Below are positions 1 to 7,677 of a stretch of 64,000 nucleotides of DNA, piece by piece. Under the pieces are notes generated by a model. The model was not told the DNA's origin and did not search any database. It worked only from the letters and a program-made list of their open reading frames with translations. Positions within the stretch are counted from its first letter, which is position 1. Each line of letters starts with the position of its first letter. Both the position numbers and the translations under genes were made by a program. This DNA comes from Bog-159 sp035541265 (GTDB taxonomy: Bacteria; Acidobacteriota; Terriglobia; Bryobacterales; Bryobacteraceae), in contig DATKNQ010000101.1 of the NCBI GenBank assembly GCA_035541265.1, positions 35,045-99,044 on the forward strand, read 5' to 3'.

Positions 1-2
1 AG

Positions 3-752
3 ACCAGCCAATCGTCCTCCCGGCTGCAGCTCGAGAATGGCGTGAAAATGGAACTCGCGGCGGACTCCCGCGCGCGCGTTTATCAATCGCGGATGGTCCT
101 CGAAAAGGGCATCGGCCAACTCGATTCGAGCAACTATCGCATCGAGGCCGGTAAGGTTGTTGTCGCCGCTGACGCGCCCGGCTCGGTGGCACGCGTCCAG
201 GTCAATGGCGATAACCGCGTCATCGTCGCGGCCTACCAGGGATCGGTGCGCGTGTCGAACGGCCAGGGAATCCTGCTGGCCAGGCTCGATACGGGCAGTG
301 AGCTCGCCTTCGAACCGCAGGAGGGCGCTTCATCCACTACCACCAAGGTTACTGGATGCCTGCTCAGCAAGGGCGGCAGCTTCGTCGCCGTGGATGAGAC
401 AACCAACGTCGTGATCCAGCTTCAGGGCGTCGGCCTGGACCCGAATGTTGGCAACCGGGTGCAGATTACGGGCACCGCTGTTACGGGAACTCCCACCGTA
501 TCGGGCGCGTCGCAGATCGTCAACGTGACCGATGTGCAGTTCATCTCCAAGGGCGGATGCGCGCCGGTGGCCAAGAAGATTGGCGCGGCCGCGGTGGCGG
601 GCGCTGCCGCGGGTGGGGTTGCTGCCGGGTTGTCGACTGGCGCGGTGGTGGCCATCGTCGCGGGTGTCGCGGCGGTCGGCACCACGGCCGGTCTAGCTGC
701 CGCGCACGCGCTGCCGGGCCAGGGTTCTTCGTCGCCCTCCACCAGCCGGTAA
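3..752 (+). CDS. FecR-like surface/secreted protein, 5' end missing
   Basis: The reading frame is open from the left edge of the window (base 3), so the true start and any signal peptide lie outside it. A GTG at 42 is the first in-window start codon but is unlikely to be the real one. The N-terminal part (L-x-NGVKMELAADSRARVY, then short beta-type repeats ending near SVRVSNGQG) resembles FecR-like beta domains. The middle (about residues 100-170 from the GTG) has an OB-like look with TKVTGCLLSKGG. The C-terminus is a long Ala/Gly/Val hydrophobic stretch followed by a Ser/Pro tail, suggesting a membrane anchor. The function is unknown; FecR-like is a fold-level guess. Confidence 0.6.
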   Translation, partial: TSQSSSRLQLENGVKMELAADSRARVYQSRMVLEKGIGQLDSSNYRIEAGKVVVAADAPGSVARVQVNGDNRVIVAAYQGSVRVSNGQGILLARLDTGSELAFEPQEGASSTTTKVTGCLLSKGGSFVAVDETTNVVIQLQGVGLDPNVGNRVQITGTAVTGTPTVSGASQIVNVTDVQFISKGGCAPVAKKIGAAAVAGAAAGGVAAGLSTGAVVAIVAGVAAVGTTAGLAAAHALPGQGSSSPSTSR

Positions 753-857
753 ATCCCCTCCTCTCCTCAGACCGGCTGCAAAGTTCACAAGATGATCCAT
801 TGACTCCCTCCTGGGCTCGCCGTATACTTCTCAAGCGGAGGGCTCAGGAGGGTGAAG

Positions 858-1898
858 ATGAGAATCGTGTGTTTGCTGGCTGCTGTCCTACTGCTGTGCG
901 CCGCCGCCGGCGCGCAGTCCACTAACAATTATTCGGTGACGAACATTGTCACCAATACGCAGGACGCGTATCTGATCAATCCGTGGGGTTTGTCACGTCC
1001 CGCCAGTTCTACCGCCAAAGAGAATGAGTGGTGGGTTTCCGACCAGGTGACCGGCTACTCGACCTTGTACTACGCCAATAAGACGGGCGCGCAGTCACTC
1101 GCTCCGCTGGTGGTGACGATCCCTTCGGCCAGCGGCACCGGCACCGGCAGTCCCACGGGAACGGCCTTCAACGCGAATAACTTCGCATTCGTTACGCTGG
1201 ATGGCACCATCTCCAATTGGAATGCCGCCGACACGCCCAGTAAGCCCGGTACGCAGTGCGCGCAATGCCATGTGACCACTGCCACCATCATGGTGAACAA
1301 CTCGGTGGCCGGCGCGTCCTATCAAGGCTTGACGGTGGCCAAGAACGCCACCAGTGGCGCGCAAACTTACTATGTGGCCAACGCCAATGGCGGCGTCGAG
1401 GCCTATGATGCGACGTCGTTTAGCCCGGTGACGCTGCCGCCGGGTGCATTCACGGATCCGAAGATACCGTCGACTTACACGCCCGCCGGCATTCAGGCGA
1501 TCGGATCGCGGGTCTACGTGGCCTACAACAAGGCGGCCGGCGGCGGGACCGGTTTTGTGGACGCGTACGATACGAACGGCACGCTGCTGCTCCGCTTCCA
1601 AACCGGATCATTCAACCAGCCCTGGGGCATGGCGGTCGCGCCCTCGAATTTCGGCGCTTTCGGCAAGATGTTGCTGGTGGGCAATACCGGTAGCGGCTGG
1701 ATCGGAGCGTACAATCCGTCGACCGGAAAGTTCGCGGGTTTCCTCCAGAGCAACGGCGCCACCATCACGATACCCGGCCTTTGGGGCATCGAATTCGGCA
1801 ACGGCAACGCCGAGTCCGGTCCCACCAACGTGCTGTACTTTAATGGCGGTGGGGCGAGCCAAACCACCGGGGTCTTCGGTGCGATCACGCCCCAATAA
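858..1898 (+). CDS. TIGR03118-family secreted beta-propeller-like protein
   Basis: A 346-residue protein with a clear signal peptide (MRIVCLLAAVLLLCAAAGAQ). The mature N-terminus (YSVTNIVTN...LINPWGLS) and later blocks (NQPWGMAVAPSNFGAFGKML; GLWGIEFGNG; NVLYFNGG) match the TIGR03118 family, secreted proteins of unknown function common in soil Acidobacteriota. A GTG at 852 is in frame, but the AGGAGG at 846-851 touches it; the ATG at 858 has normal spacing and puts the signal peptide at the N-terminus, so I chose it. It contains a CAQCH motif near residue 136, which is not convincing as a haem site. It stands alone and converges on the next gene. Family assignment is good; function is unknown. 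Confidence 0.8.
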   Translation: MRIVCLLAAVLLLCAAAGAQSTNNYSVTNIVTNTQDAYLINPWGLSRPASSTAKENEWWVSDQVTGYSTLYYANKTGAQSLAPLVVTIPSASGTGTGSPTGTAFNANNFAFVTLDGTISNWNAADTPSKPGTQCAQCHVTTATIMVNNSVAGASYQGLTVAKNATSGAQTYYVANANGGVEAYDATSFSPVTLPPGAFTDPKIPSTYTPAGIQAIGSRVYVAYNKAAGGGTGFVDAYDTNGTLLLRFQTGSFNQPWGMAVAPSNFGAFGKMLLVGNTGSGWIGAYNPSTGKFAGFLQSNGATITIPGLWGIEFGNGNAESGPTNVLYFNGGGASQTTGVFGAITPQ

Positions 1899-1901
1899 GC
1901 C

Positions 1902-2741
1902 CTACGCGTGCAGCTTGTCGAAATTCTCGAGGCAGCGTTTAGCCGTTTCCAATTCCGGATAATCGCTGCCTTCCTGCTCCACCAGGTAGAATTCCAGCCC
2001 GCCCACCTTCTCCGCCGCGGCGAAGAGCTTCTTCCACGGCGCCACGCCATCGCCTAACAGAACCTTGTAGCCCTTTGCCGGCGACCACTCCTTGCAATGC
2101 ATGGAGCGGATCCGCCCGGGGTTCTGCTCCACCCACGCCACCGGATCGCTGCCCACCTCCACGCAGGTACCCACGTCCAGTTGCAGCATGATGTCTTTGG
2201 AGGTGTTGACCGCCAGCACTTCCATCGGCCGCTTGCCGCCGATCGGTTTGAACTCTAGCTGGTGATTGTGATAACCGGGGCGCAGCCCTGCCGGTTTCAT
2301 CTTCTCCGCGCCCTCATTCAGCGTGTCGGCCACCTTCTTCCAGCCATCCAGAGTCTTGATGTCACCAGCACTGGCCAGCACGATATACCGGCTGCCGATG
2401 ATGGTGTTCAGCTCGATGGCGTGCTGGATCCCCTCGGGCTTGAACGACTCGGGTCCGTTGTGGGTCGAGTAGCAGTGGATGCCGGCCTCATCCATCATCG
2501 CGCGCACCTGCTTGGCGTACGCCGGGGTCCACTGGTAGTAAGGCGAGAAAAACTCCACGCATTGATAGCCCATCTTGGCCACCGCTCGCACCGTGCCCAT
2601 GAGGTCTTTCTGAAGGTCGTCGCGGACGGAAAACAACTCCAGGCCGACGGGTTTGCTCTTGCTTCGCGCCACGGCGGAGACAAGCGGGGCGGCCGCGCTT
2701 AAGGCGAAGAAAGCACGGCGGGAAAGAGTATGACGTGCCAT
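1902..2741 (-). CDS. Sugar phosphate isomerase/epimerase-like TIM-barrel protein, exported
   Basis: A 279-residue protein of the xylose-isomerase-like TIM barrel (AP endonuclease 2) superfamily. The N-terminus MARHTLSRRAFFALSAAAPL is a Tat-type signal (SRRAF then a hydrophobic run), so it should act outside the cytoplasm. Typical family landmarks are KPVGLELFSVRDDLQKD, the MGYQCVEFFSPYYQW strand, STHNGPES, GYHNHQLEF (metal-ligand region) and MLQLDVGTC. The start at 2741 is chosen because the longer frame adds a non-homologous MGCAIVCFTI before the Tat motif. No strong Shine-Dalgarno sequence is visible. Its sugar substrate cannot be deduced; relatives in Acidobacteriota are numerous. Confidence 0.85.
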   Translation of the reverse strand: MARHTLSRRAFFALSAAAPLVSAVARSKSKPVGLELFSVRDDLQKDLMGTVRAVAKMGYQCVEFFSPYYQWTPAYAKQVRAMMDEAGIHCYSTHNGPESFKPEGIQHAIELNTIIGSRYIVLASAGDIKTLDGWKKVADTLNEGAEKMKPAGLRPGYHNHQLEFKPIGGKRPMEVLAVNTSKDIMLQLDVGTCVEVGSDPVAWVEQNPGRIRSMHCKEWSPAKGYKVLLGDGVAPWKKLFAAAEKVGGLEFYLVEQEGSDYPELETAKRCLENFDKLHA

Positions 2742-2953
2742 AATTGTAAAGCAAACGATAGCACATCCCATGTGTAGCCGACGGATTTCAGGGCTATGTG
2801 TGGCGCTGGCCGCCGCGGCTTTTCACGCGCACGTGGCGAGGACCATTGCGCTCAAAATCGTGCACTCGCCGGCGCTGGGAGGCGCCTTGTTGGGGCGCAG
2901 GGCACGCTCGGCCGCAGCTCGGCAATGCGCAATTAAAAATAGCGGAGAGACAG

Positions 2954-3442
2954 ATGACGTATTGTGAAGCGTGTGGCGCGAAGATCGAAGAAGGACACAA
3001 TTTTTGCCGTGCGTGCGGCAGGGAACTCGCCGTGCAAGCCGTACACGCCGTGCCTATGGCGGTGAAGCCGCGCGTGGCCACACATCTGCGCGTGCTGGCG
3101 GTGCTCTGGATCGTGCGCGGGGTTCTGCACTTGATTCCGGGACTCTTCCTGCGTTCGTTCAGCCACTGGCCGTTCTTCGATGCGGCTTCCGCCGACGTGC
3201 CGCCCTTCATTCACCCACTGCTGGAGGGCATCGGCTGGCTGTTTCTGTTGGGCGCCGCGGCCTGCTTCATCGCTGCGTGGGGATTGCTCGACAAGGCTCC
3301 CTGGGCCCGCGTTTTCACCATCGTGGTGGGCGCGATTTCTCTCATCGAATTCCCGATCGGCACGGCGCTCGGCATTTACACCCTCTGGGTACTGTTGCCC
3401 GAGAGTTCCGATGCGGAGTATCGCCGGCTGGTCATGTCATAA
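2954..3442 (+). CDS. Zinc-ribbon membrane protein
   Basis: A 162-residue protein starting at the ATG after GGAGAGACAG. It opens with a zinc ribbon (YCEACGAKIEEGHNFCRACG: two CxxC pairs), followed by a linker and about three hydrophobic segments (roughly residues 47-66, 91-112, 117-142). The zinc ribbon plus small membrane domain is a common bacterial architecture of unknown role. It lies 9 bases upstream of rlmN and could be co-transcribed with it, but the pairing suggests no specific function. Confidence 0.75.
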   Translation: MTYCEACGAKIEEGHNFCRACGRELAVQAVHAVPMAVKPRVATHLRVLAVLWIVRGVLHLIPGLFLRSFSHWPFFDAASADVPPFIHPLLEGIGWLFLLGAAACFIAAWGLLDKAPWARVFTIVVGAISLIEFPIGTALGIYTLWVLLPESSDAEYRRLVMS

Positions 3443-3451
3443 TCGAAACAG

Positions 3452-4504
3452 ATGTCCGAGCCCCTGCTGGGCATGGAATTGACCGAGATCCGGGACGTTC
3501 TGGGACCCACTCAGCCGCCATTCCGCGCGAAACAAATCTACAGCGCTTTGTACCGGCAGAAAGTGGCCGACCTGGCGCAGGTGTCGACGCTGCCGTCCGC
3601 CCTGAAACAGGAACTGGCCGGGCCGCGGCGCGTCGGCCTACCTGAGGTTGCCCGCCGTTACGAGTCCGTCGATGGCACACGCCGCTATCTGCTGCGCCTG
3701 GCCGACGGCCGCACGGTGGAGACGGTGTGGATGCCCGAAGCCGAGCGTTCCACGATCTGCATTTCGAGCCAGGTCGGCTGCCCCGTGGATTGCAAATTCT
3801 GCATGACCGCGCTCATGGGCCTGGAACGCAACCTCACCGCCGGAGAGATCGTCGGCCAGGTGCTGCTGGTCGCGCGCGACAATGGTTTGCTCAAAGACCG
3901 TACGCGGCTCAACATAGTCATGATGGGGCAGGGCGAACCGCTGCTGAATCTGGCGAACGTGGTGAAAGCCACGCGCCTGCTGACCGATCCGGAAGGCGTG
4001 GGCCTGCCGCCCCGCCGCATCACCGTTTCGACGGCGGGCATCGTCCCGAAGCTCGAGGAGCTGGGGCGCGAGCCTGTGCGCCCAAGGCTCTCGATTTCGC
4101 TAAACGCTTCCACCGAAGAAATGCGCCGCGAGCTGATGCCCATCACGCGCAAATATCATTTGGCTGACCTGCTCGCCGCGTGCAAGGCCTATCCGCTGCG
4201 CCCGTGGGAAAAGCTCACCTTCGAGTACGTGCTGCTGAAAGGCGTAAACGATACGGACGCCGATGCGCGCCGCGTGGTGAAACTGCTCGCGCACCTGAAC
4301 GCCAAGGTCAATCTGATCGCGCTCAATCCCGGCCCCGGCATTCCCTTCGAAACACCCGACCCGGAACGCGTCGCGAACTTCCAGGCCATCGTGCGGAATT
4401 CGATGGGCTGCTTCCTGCGCAAACCGCGCGGCCTCGATATCTATGCCGCCTGCGGACAGTTGCAGCGCAACGAAGTGGTCAGCCAGATCGAATTACCGCA
4501 TTAG
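3452..4504 (+). CDS. rlmN: 23S rRNA (adenine-C2)-methyltransferase RlmN
   Basis: A 350-residue radical SAM enzyme that methylates C2 of A2503 in 23S rRNA (and A37 in some tRNAs). The 4Fe-4S motif is C110-x3-C114-x2-C117 (GCPVDCKFC). The two mechanistic cysteines are also present: C103, seven residues before the cluster as in E. coli RlmN, and C334 near the C-terminus (YAACGQ), the residue that carries the methyl group. MGQGEPLLN and the ISLNAS block are further RlmN signatures. Length is normal. Its stop overlaps the convergent serpin gene by four bases. Confidence 0.95.
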   Translation: MSEPLLGMELTEIRDVLGPTQPPFRAKQIYSALYRQKVADLAQVSTLPSALKQELAGPRRVGLPEVARRYESVDGTRRYLLRLADGRTVETVWMPEAERSTICISSQVGCPVDCKFCMTALMGLERNLTAGEIVGQVLLVARDNGLLKDRTRLNIVMMGQGEPLLNLANVVKATRLLTDPEGVGLPPRRITVSTAGIVPKLEELGREPVRPRLSISLNASTEEMRRELMPITRKYHLADLLAACKAYPLRPWEKLTFEYVLLKGVNDTDADARRVVKLLAHLNAKVNLIALNPGPGIPFETPDPERVANFQAIVRNSMGCFLRKPRGLDIYAACGQLQRNEVVSQIELPH

Positions 4505-5691
4505 CTCGCCTGTTGCTCGGGCCGCTGCAGCCGCCCTTCAAAGAGAATCGCGCCGCTGCGCGTGTCGCGAATGAAAAACAGGAAGGGATGATCGGCGCGA
4601 AAGATGGTGCGGTCGCGCCGCATAGCCAGCGCGCCCACGATTGTGCCGGTAGCCGCCGCGGCTTCCGTGCCTTCCTCCGAAACGTCGACAAACGCTTTGT
4701 GGACGACGTCCGAAACGAACAGATCGCGCCGGCCGTCGATGCCGGAAAAATCCGCCGCCGCGCCGAAAGCCTCCGCCATCCCCATGCGCGAGAGCGTCTC
4801 CTTCAGCGAGAACGACGATTCGGCGCGGAATTTCGGAACCGCTACGTCCACCATCTCGCTTCCCAGCGAGCCGCACCACTGCGCCAGAGTCTCGGAATCG
4901 AGCGAGCGTTCCAACTCCGCCAAGCCTTCGTCCGACTTCGGCAGCAGGATGTCGAACACCAGCGGCGTGCCCTCGTAGTTCATTTCGAGCAATTGTGCGG
5001 ACGGCAGTTCGGCATAGCGGAAAGTGGACTTCTGGCGCATGAATTTGGCCTCGATCGAGACGCCGTTGCCAAGCCGGAATGGCTCCGTACGCGTCGCTTC
5101 GGGTTTGAACGGCGACTGCCACTTGCCATAGAAGTAGATGGCGCTGGTCAGGACCAGGCGGGTGGCAGTGTTGAGCGATCCACGTCCGAACAAATCGACG
5201 ATCTTTCCCTTGGTGTGATCCGCGGTCCAGGCGTTGATCCGCGCCCGGGCGCTCTCCGTATCATTCCGGAAATCGAGCGGCGTCAGGGGCGCAGCATACA
5301 GTGTGCGGATGGTTTGCTCAAACTTAGCCTCAATGGGAAAACCTTGCTGCACCCAAAGTCCATTGGCGATGGCCAGCTGGTTCGGACCGGTATTCGCGGA
5401 TTCGGTAAGCGTCTTGGCCAGAGACGCCACGGCGGCTTGGTATTCCGCGCCGGTGCGAGCCTGCGCGATGGCGGCTGCGATGGCGGCGGCCGTCTGTCCG
5501 CGTGCGCCCTCCAGCAGCATCGAAAGCGCGGTGGAGATGTTGAACGGCGAGAGGACTAGGTTCGCGCCGCTGCGCGCCAGGTCGCGATAGGTCGCGATGG
5601 CGAACCGGTTGATGCCCGGCGTGATGTCGCTCGAAGCGAACAGCGCGCCGGCGACGATCAGCGGGATGGTCAGGGGCAGGATGTGTGACAT
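4501..5691 (-). CDS. Serpin-family protease inhibitor
   Basis: A 396-residue serpin. The N-terminus MSHILPLTIPLIVAGALFAS looks like a signal peptide or lipoprotein-like leader, so the protein is probably exported. Serpin landmarks: NLVLSPFNISTALSMLLEGARG, NGLWVQQ, LVLTSAIYFYGKW, and the C-terminal DHPFLFFIRDTRSGAILFEGR. The reactive-loop hinge reads GTEAAAATGT: the run of small residues is what inhibitory serpins need for loop insertion. The start at 5691 is preferred over 5706 because AGGGAG sits five bases upstream. The target protease is unknown; a secreted S53 peptidase lies 2 kb away, but no link is shown. Confidence 0.9.
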   Translation of the reverse strand: MSHILPLTIPLIVAGALFASSDITPGINRFAIATYRDLARSGANLVLSPFNISTALSMLLEGARGQTAAAIAAAIAQARTGAEYQAAVASLAKTLTESANTGPNQLAIANGLWVQQGFPIEAKFEQTIRTLYAAPLTPLDFRNDTESARARINAWTADHTKGKIVDLFGRGSLNTATRLVLTSAIYFYGKWQSPFKPEATRTEPFRLGNGVSIEAKFMRQKSTFRYAELPSAQLLEMNYEGTPLVFDILLPKSDEGLAELERSLDSETLAQWCGSLGSEMVDVAVPKFRAESSFSLKETLSRMGMAEAFGAAADFSGIDGRRDLFVSDVVHKAFVDVSEEGTEAAAATGTIVGALAMRRDRTIFRADHPFLFFIRDTRSGAILFEGRLQRPEQQAS

Positions 5692-5723
5692 AGCGGCTCC
5701 CTGCATCCATTATGGCCGCGCTT

Positions 5724-6602
5724 TTACACCATCGTGGCCAGCGCGATCGCGCCTAAAACTCCCGCATTGCCGCCGAGCGCCGGCGGCACAATGTACTGAT
5801 GGATGCATTCCAGGATCTCCGGCGCCTGAATGTAGTCGTTGAGCAGCGTCAGCACCTCGTCATGAATTTTGCCAAACAGCGGCGCCTGCCGCATCACGCC
5901 GCCGCCCAGGATGATGCGCTCGGGCGAGAGTGTGCAGATCCAGGTGGCTAGGCCAAGCGCGATGTAATGCGCCTCCAGATCCCAGGCCGGATGCCCGGCC
6001 GGCAGCGTTTCGCCGCGCCCGCCCCAGCGCGCTTCCACCGCCGGACCGGCCACCAGCCCTTCCAGGCAGTCGCCGTGAAACGGGCAATTACCCGGAAACG
6101 GATCGGCGGTGCGATCGTGCGGCACGCGGATGTGTCCCATCTCCGGATGGACCAGGCCGTGCAGCAGCCGGCCGTTCACCATGCCGCCGCCGCCCAATCC
6201 CGTGCCGATCGTCAGGTAGATGAACGTATCGAGACCGCGCGCCGCCCCCCAGCGGAATTCGCCCAGCGCGGCCGTGTTCACGTCCGTATCGAAGGCCACG
6301 GGCAGGCCCGTCGCGCGCCGCACCGCGCCGGCCACATCCGTATCGCGCCAGCCGTTTTTCGGCGTGGAAGTGACGTATCCGAAGCGCGGCGAAGCGCGAT
6401 TCAGATCCACCGGCCCGAAAGACCCGATCCCGATGCTGGTCAGCTCGTGCGGCTGCTCGCGAAAAAACGCCATCGCGCGGCCGATGGTCTCGTCCGGCAG
6501 TGTTGTGGGAAACTCGGTCCGCGCGAGCAGTTGGCCGCTTTCATCGCCCGTGGCGCACACGAACTTGGTGCCGCCACATTCAATTCCTCCGTAGACAGGC
6601 AT
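5724..6602 (-). CDS. ROK-family sugar kinase (fructokinase-like)
   Basis: A 292-residue ROK kinase that probably phosphorylates a hexose with ATP in the cytoplasm. The N-terminal phosphate loop is GGIECGGTKFVCATG. The zinc-binding ROK motif appears as GHIRVPHD followed by CPFHGDCLEGL, which is the pattern of fructokinase/mannokinase types (ScrK/GmuE-like) rather than glucokinases. ASIGIGSFGPVD-like and TIGTGLGGGG elements are present. The start at 6602 is chosen because upstream frame residues are unrelated and the motif normally begins within the first ten residues. Substrate specificity is inferred only at subfamily level. Confidence 0.88.
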   Translation of the reverse strand: MPVYGGIECGGTKFVCATGDESGQLLARTEFPTTLPDETIGRAMAFFREQPHELTSIGIGSFGPVDLNRASPRFGYVTSTPKNGWRDTDVAGAVRRATGLPVAFDTDVNTAALGEFRWGAARGLDTFIYLTIGTGLGGGGMVNGRLLHGLVHPEMGHIRVPHDRTADPFPGNCPFHGDCLEGLVAGPAVEARWGGRGETLPAGHPAWDLEAHYIALGLATWICTLSPERIILGGGVMRQAPLFGKIHDEVLTLLNDYIQAPEILECIHQYIVPPALGGNAGVLGAIALATMV

Positions 6603-6694
6603 GCGTCTGTTATACCGCGCGTCCGCGGCCCTCCGCACGTTTGCTGAGAGCAAGGCGGCGGTGAAGGCACACATTCAGTTAAGGAGACCTGATT

Positions 6695-7129
6695 ATGTGC
6701 CATACGCGCGGCGCCGCCGCAGCCCTGCTGATGCTCGCCTTCGGGACTGCTTACGGCGCCACCAAGACCGTTCCCGTTCGCCGGACCACCGCCGTTCCGG
6801 CCGGGCGGGCCAAGGCGCCGGCGATCTCCGACGCCGAGCTAGAGAAATCCATCCGTGCACGTTTCGCCGCCTCGAAGATCTCGACGCATCACTTCCAGGT
6901 CCACGTGCAAGGCGGAGTCGCGACCATTGAAGGCCAGACCGACGTGCTGCAGCATAAAGGCACCGCCACCAGGCTGGCTAAGAACGCCGGAGCCGTCAAG
7001 GTGGTCAACCACGTTGCCGTGAGCCAGGCCGCCAAGGATAAGGCCCGCAAAAATCTGGCATCCGGCCGGCGGCGCGCGCAGATCAAGCGCAGCGAGGCTA
7101 CCGCCCGCTCGGCGAAACGGTCGTCATAA
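6695..7129 (+). CDS. Exported BON-domain protein
   Basis: A 144-residue protein with an AAGGAGA ribosome site seven bases before the ATG. A short signal peptide (to about residue 22, ending AYGA) precedes a Lys/Arg-rich linker. Residues 45-105 form a BON domain (ISDAELEKSIRARF...VHVQGGVATIEGQTDV...AGAVKVVNHVAV), a phospholipid/periplasmic-interaction fold found in OsmY-like proteins. The C-terminus is strongly basic (KARKNLASGRRRAQIKRSE). It is likely periplasmic, with a role in envelope stress or lipid interaction; the exact function is unknown. Confidence 0.82.
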   Translation: MCHTRGAAAALLMLAFGTAYGATKTVPVRRTTAVPAGRAKAPAISDAELEKSIRARFAASKISTHHFQVHVQGGVATIEGQTDVLQHKGTATRLAKNAGAVKVVNHVAVSQAAKDKARKNLASGRRRAQIKRSEATARSAKRSS

Positions 7130-7141
7130 CTGCCAGACCGG

Positions 7142-7590
7142 TCAAATGCGCAGCGCGGCCATCGGATCGATCCGCGTGGCGCGGCGCGCCGGAATGGAGC
7201 TGGCAATCAGCGCCACCAGCAGGAACAGAATCGCGATGCCGGCAAAGATCGCCTGATCCGCCGGGATGACGTGAAACAGCAGCGTGTGCATCAGCCCTGT
7301 CAGCGCGTAAGCTCCGGCCAGGCCGAGCACGATTCCCGCCAGCGTTAGCACAAGGCCCTGCCGGATAACCAGCCGCAGAATGTCGGCGCTGCGCGCCGAA
7401 GGCCCGGCGAATGCCTACCTCCTGCGTGCGCCGCGCCACCGAGTAGGCGATCACGCCGTAGATCCCAAGCACGGCCAGCAGCAGCGCGACACCTGCGAAC
7501 GAGCCTAGCAGGATCGTCAACCGGAGGCGCAGAGCTTCGACCAGTCCGGCCGTGGTCATGGATTCGTCCCCCCCGATGAACACCAGTTTA
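7142..7590 (-). pseudogene. Remnant of an ADOP-type ABC transporter permease (FtsX/MacB-like)
   Basis: Only the last ~150 residues of an ~800-residue permease remain. The first part reads LRLRLTILLGSFAGVALLLA, then IYGVIAYSVARRTQEVGIRR, in one frame. At about 7396 the frame shifts by one base: GAQ must jump to ADILRLVIRQGL in the next frame, which then runs to LLVALIASSIPARRATRIDP and the stop. This is the standard C-terminus of Acidobacteriota ADOP permeases (FtsX domain). The upstream 650 residues are missing and are replaced by the promoter and start of the S53 peptidase gene. Truncation plus frameshift makes it a decayed gene. Confidence 0.8.
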
Positions 7591-7677
7591 CGGGTTCCCG
7601 AATCTGCCTTGCGCGCGGTTGCCGCACGTGATAGTCTCAACCAGAACGGGACCACCACTTTAGAGGAGAGGATAGTT

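Noticed and set aside
1250..1290. CxxCH motif (CAQCH) in the TIGR03118 protein as a haem c site
   Set aside because: Single motif in a beta-propeller-like context with no other cytochrome features; more likely chance.
4180..5559. 459-codon plus-strand frame across rlmN end and serpin
   Set aside because: It overlaps two well-supported genes on both strands and shows no family resemblance.
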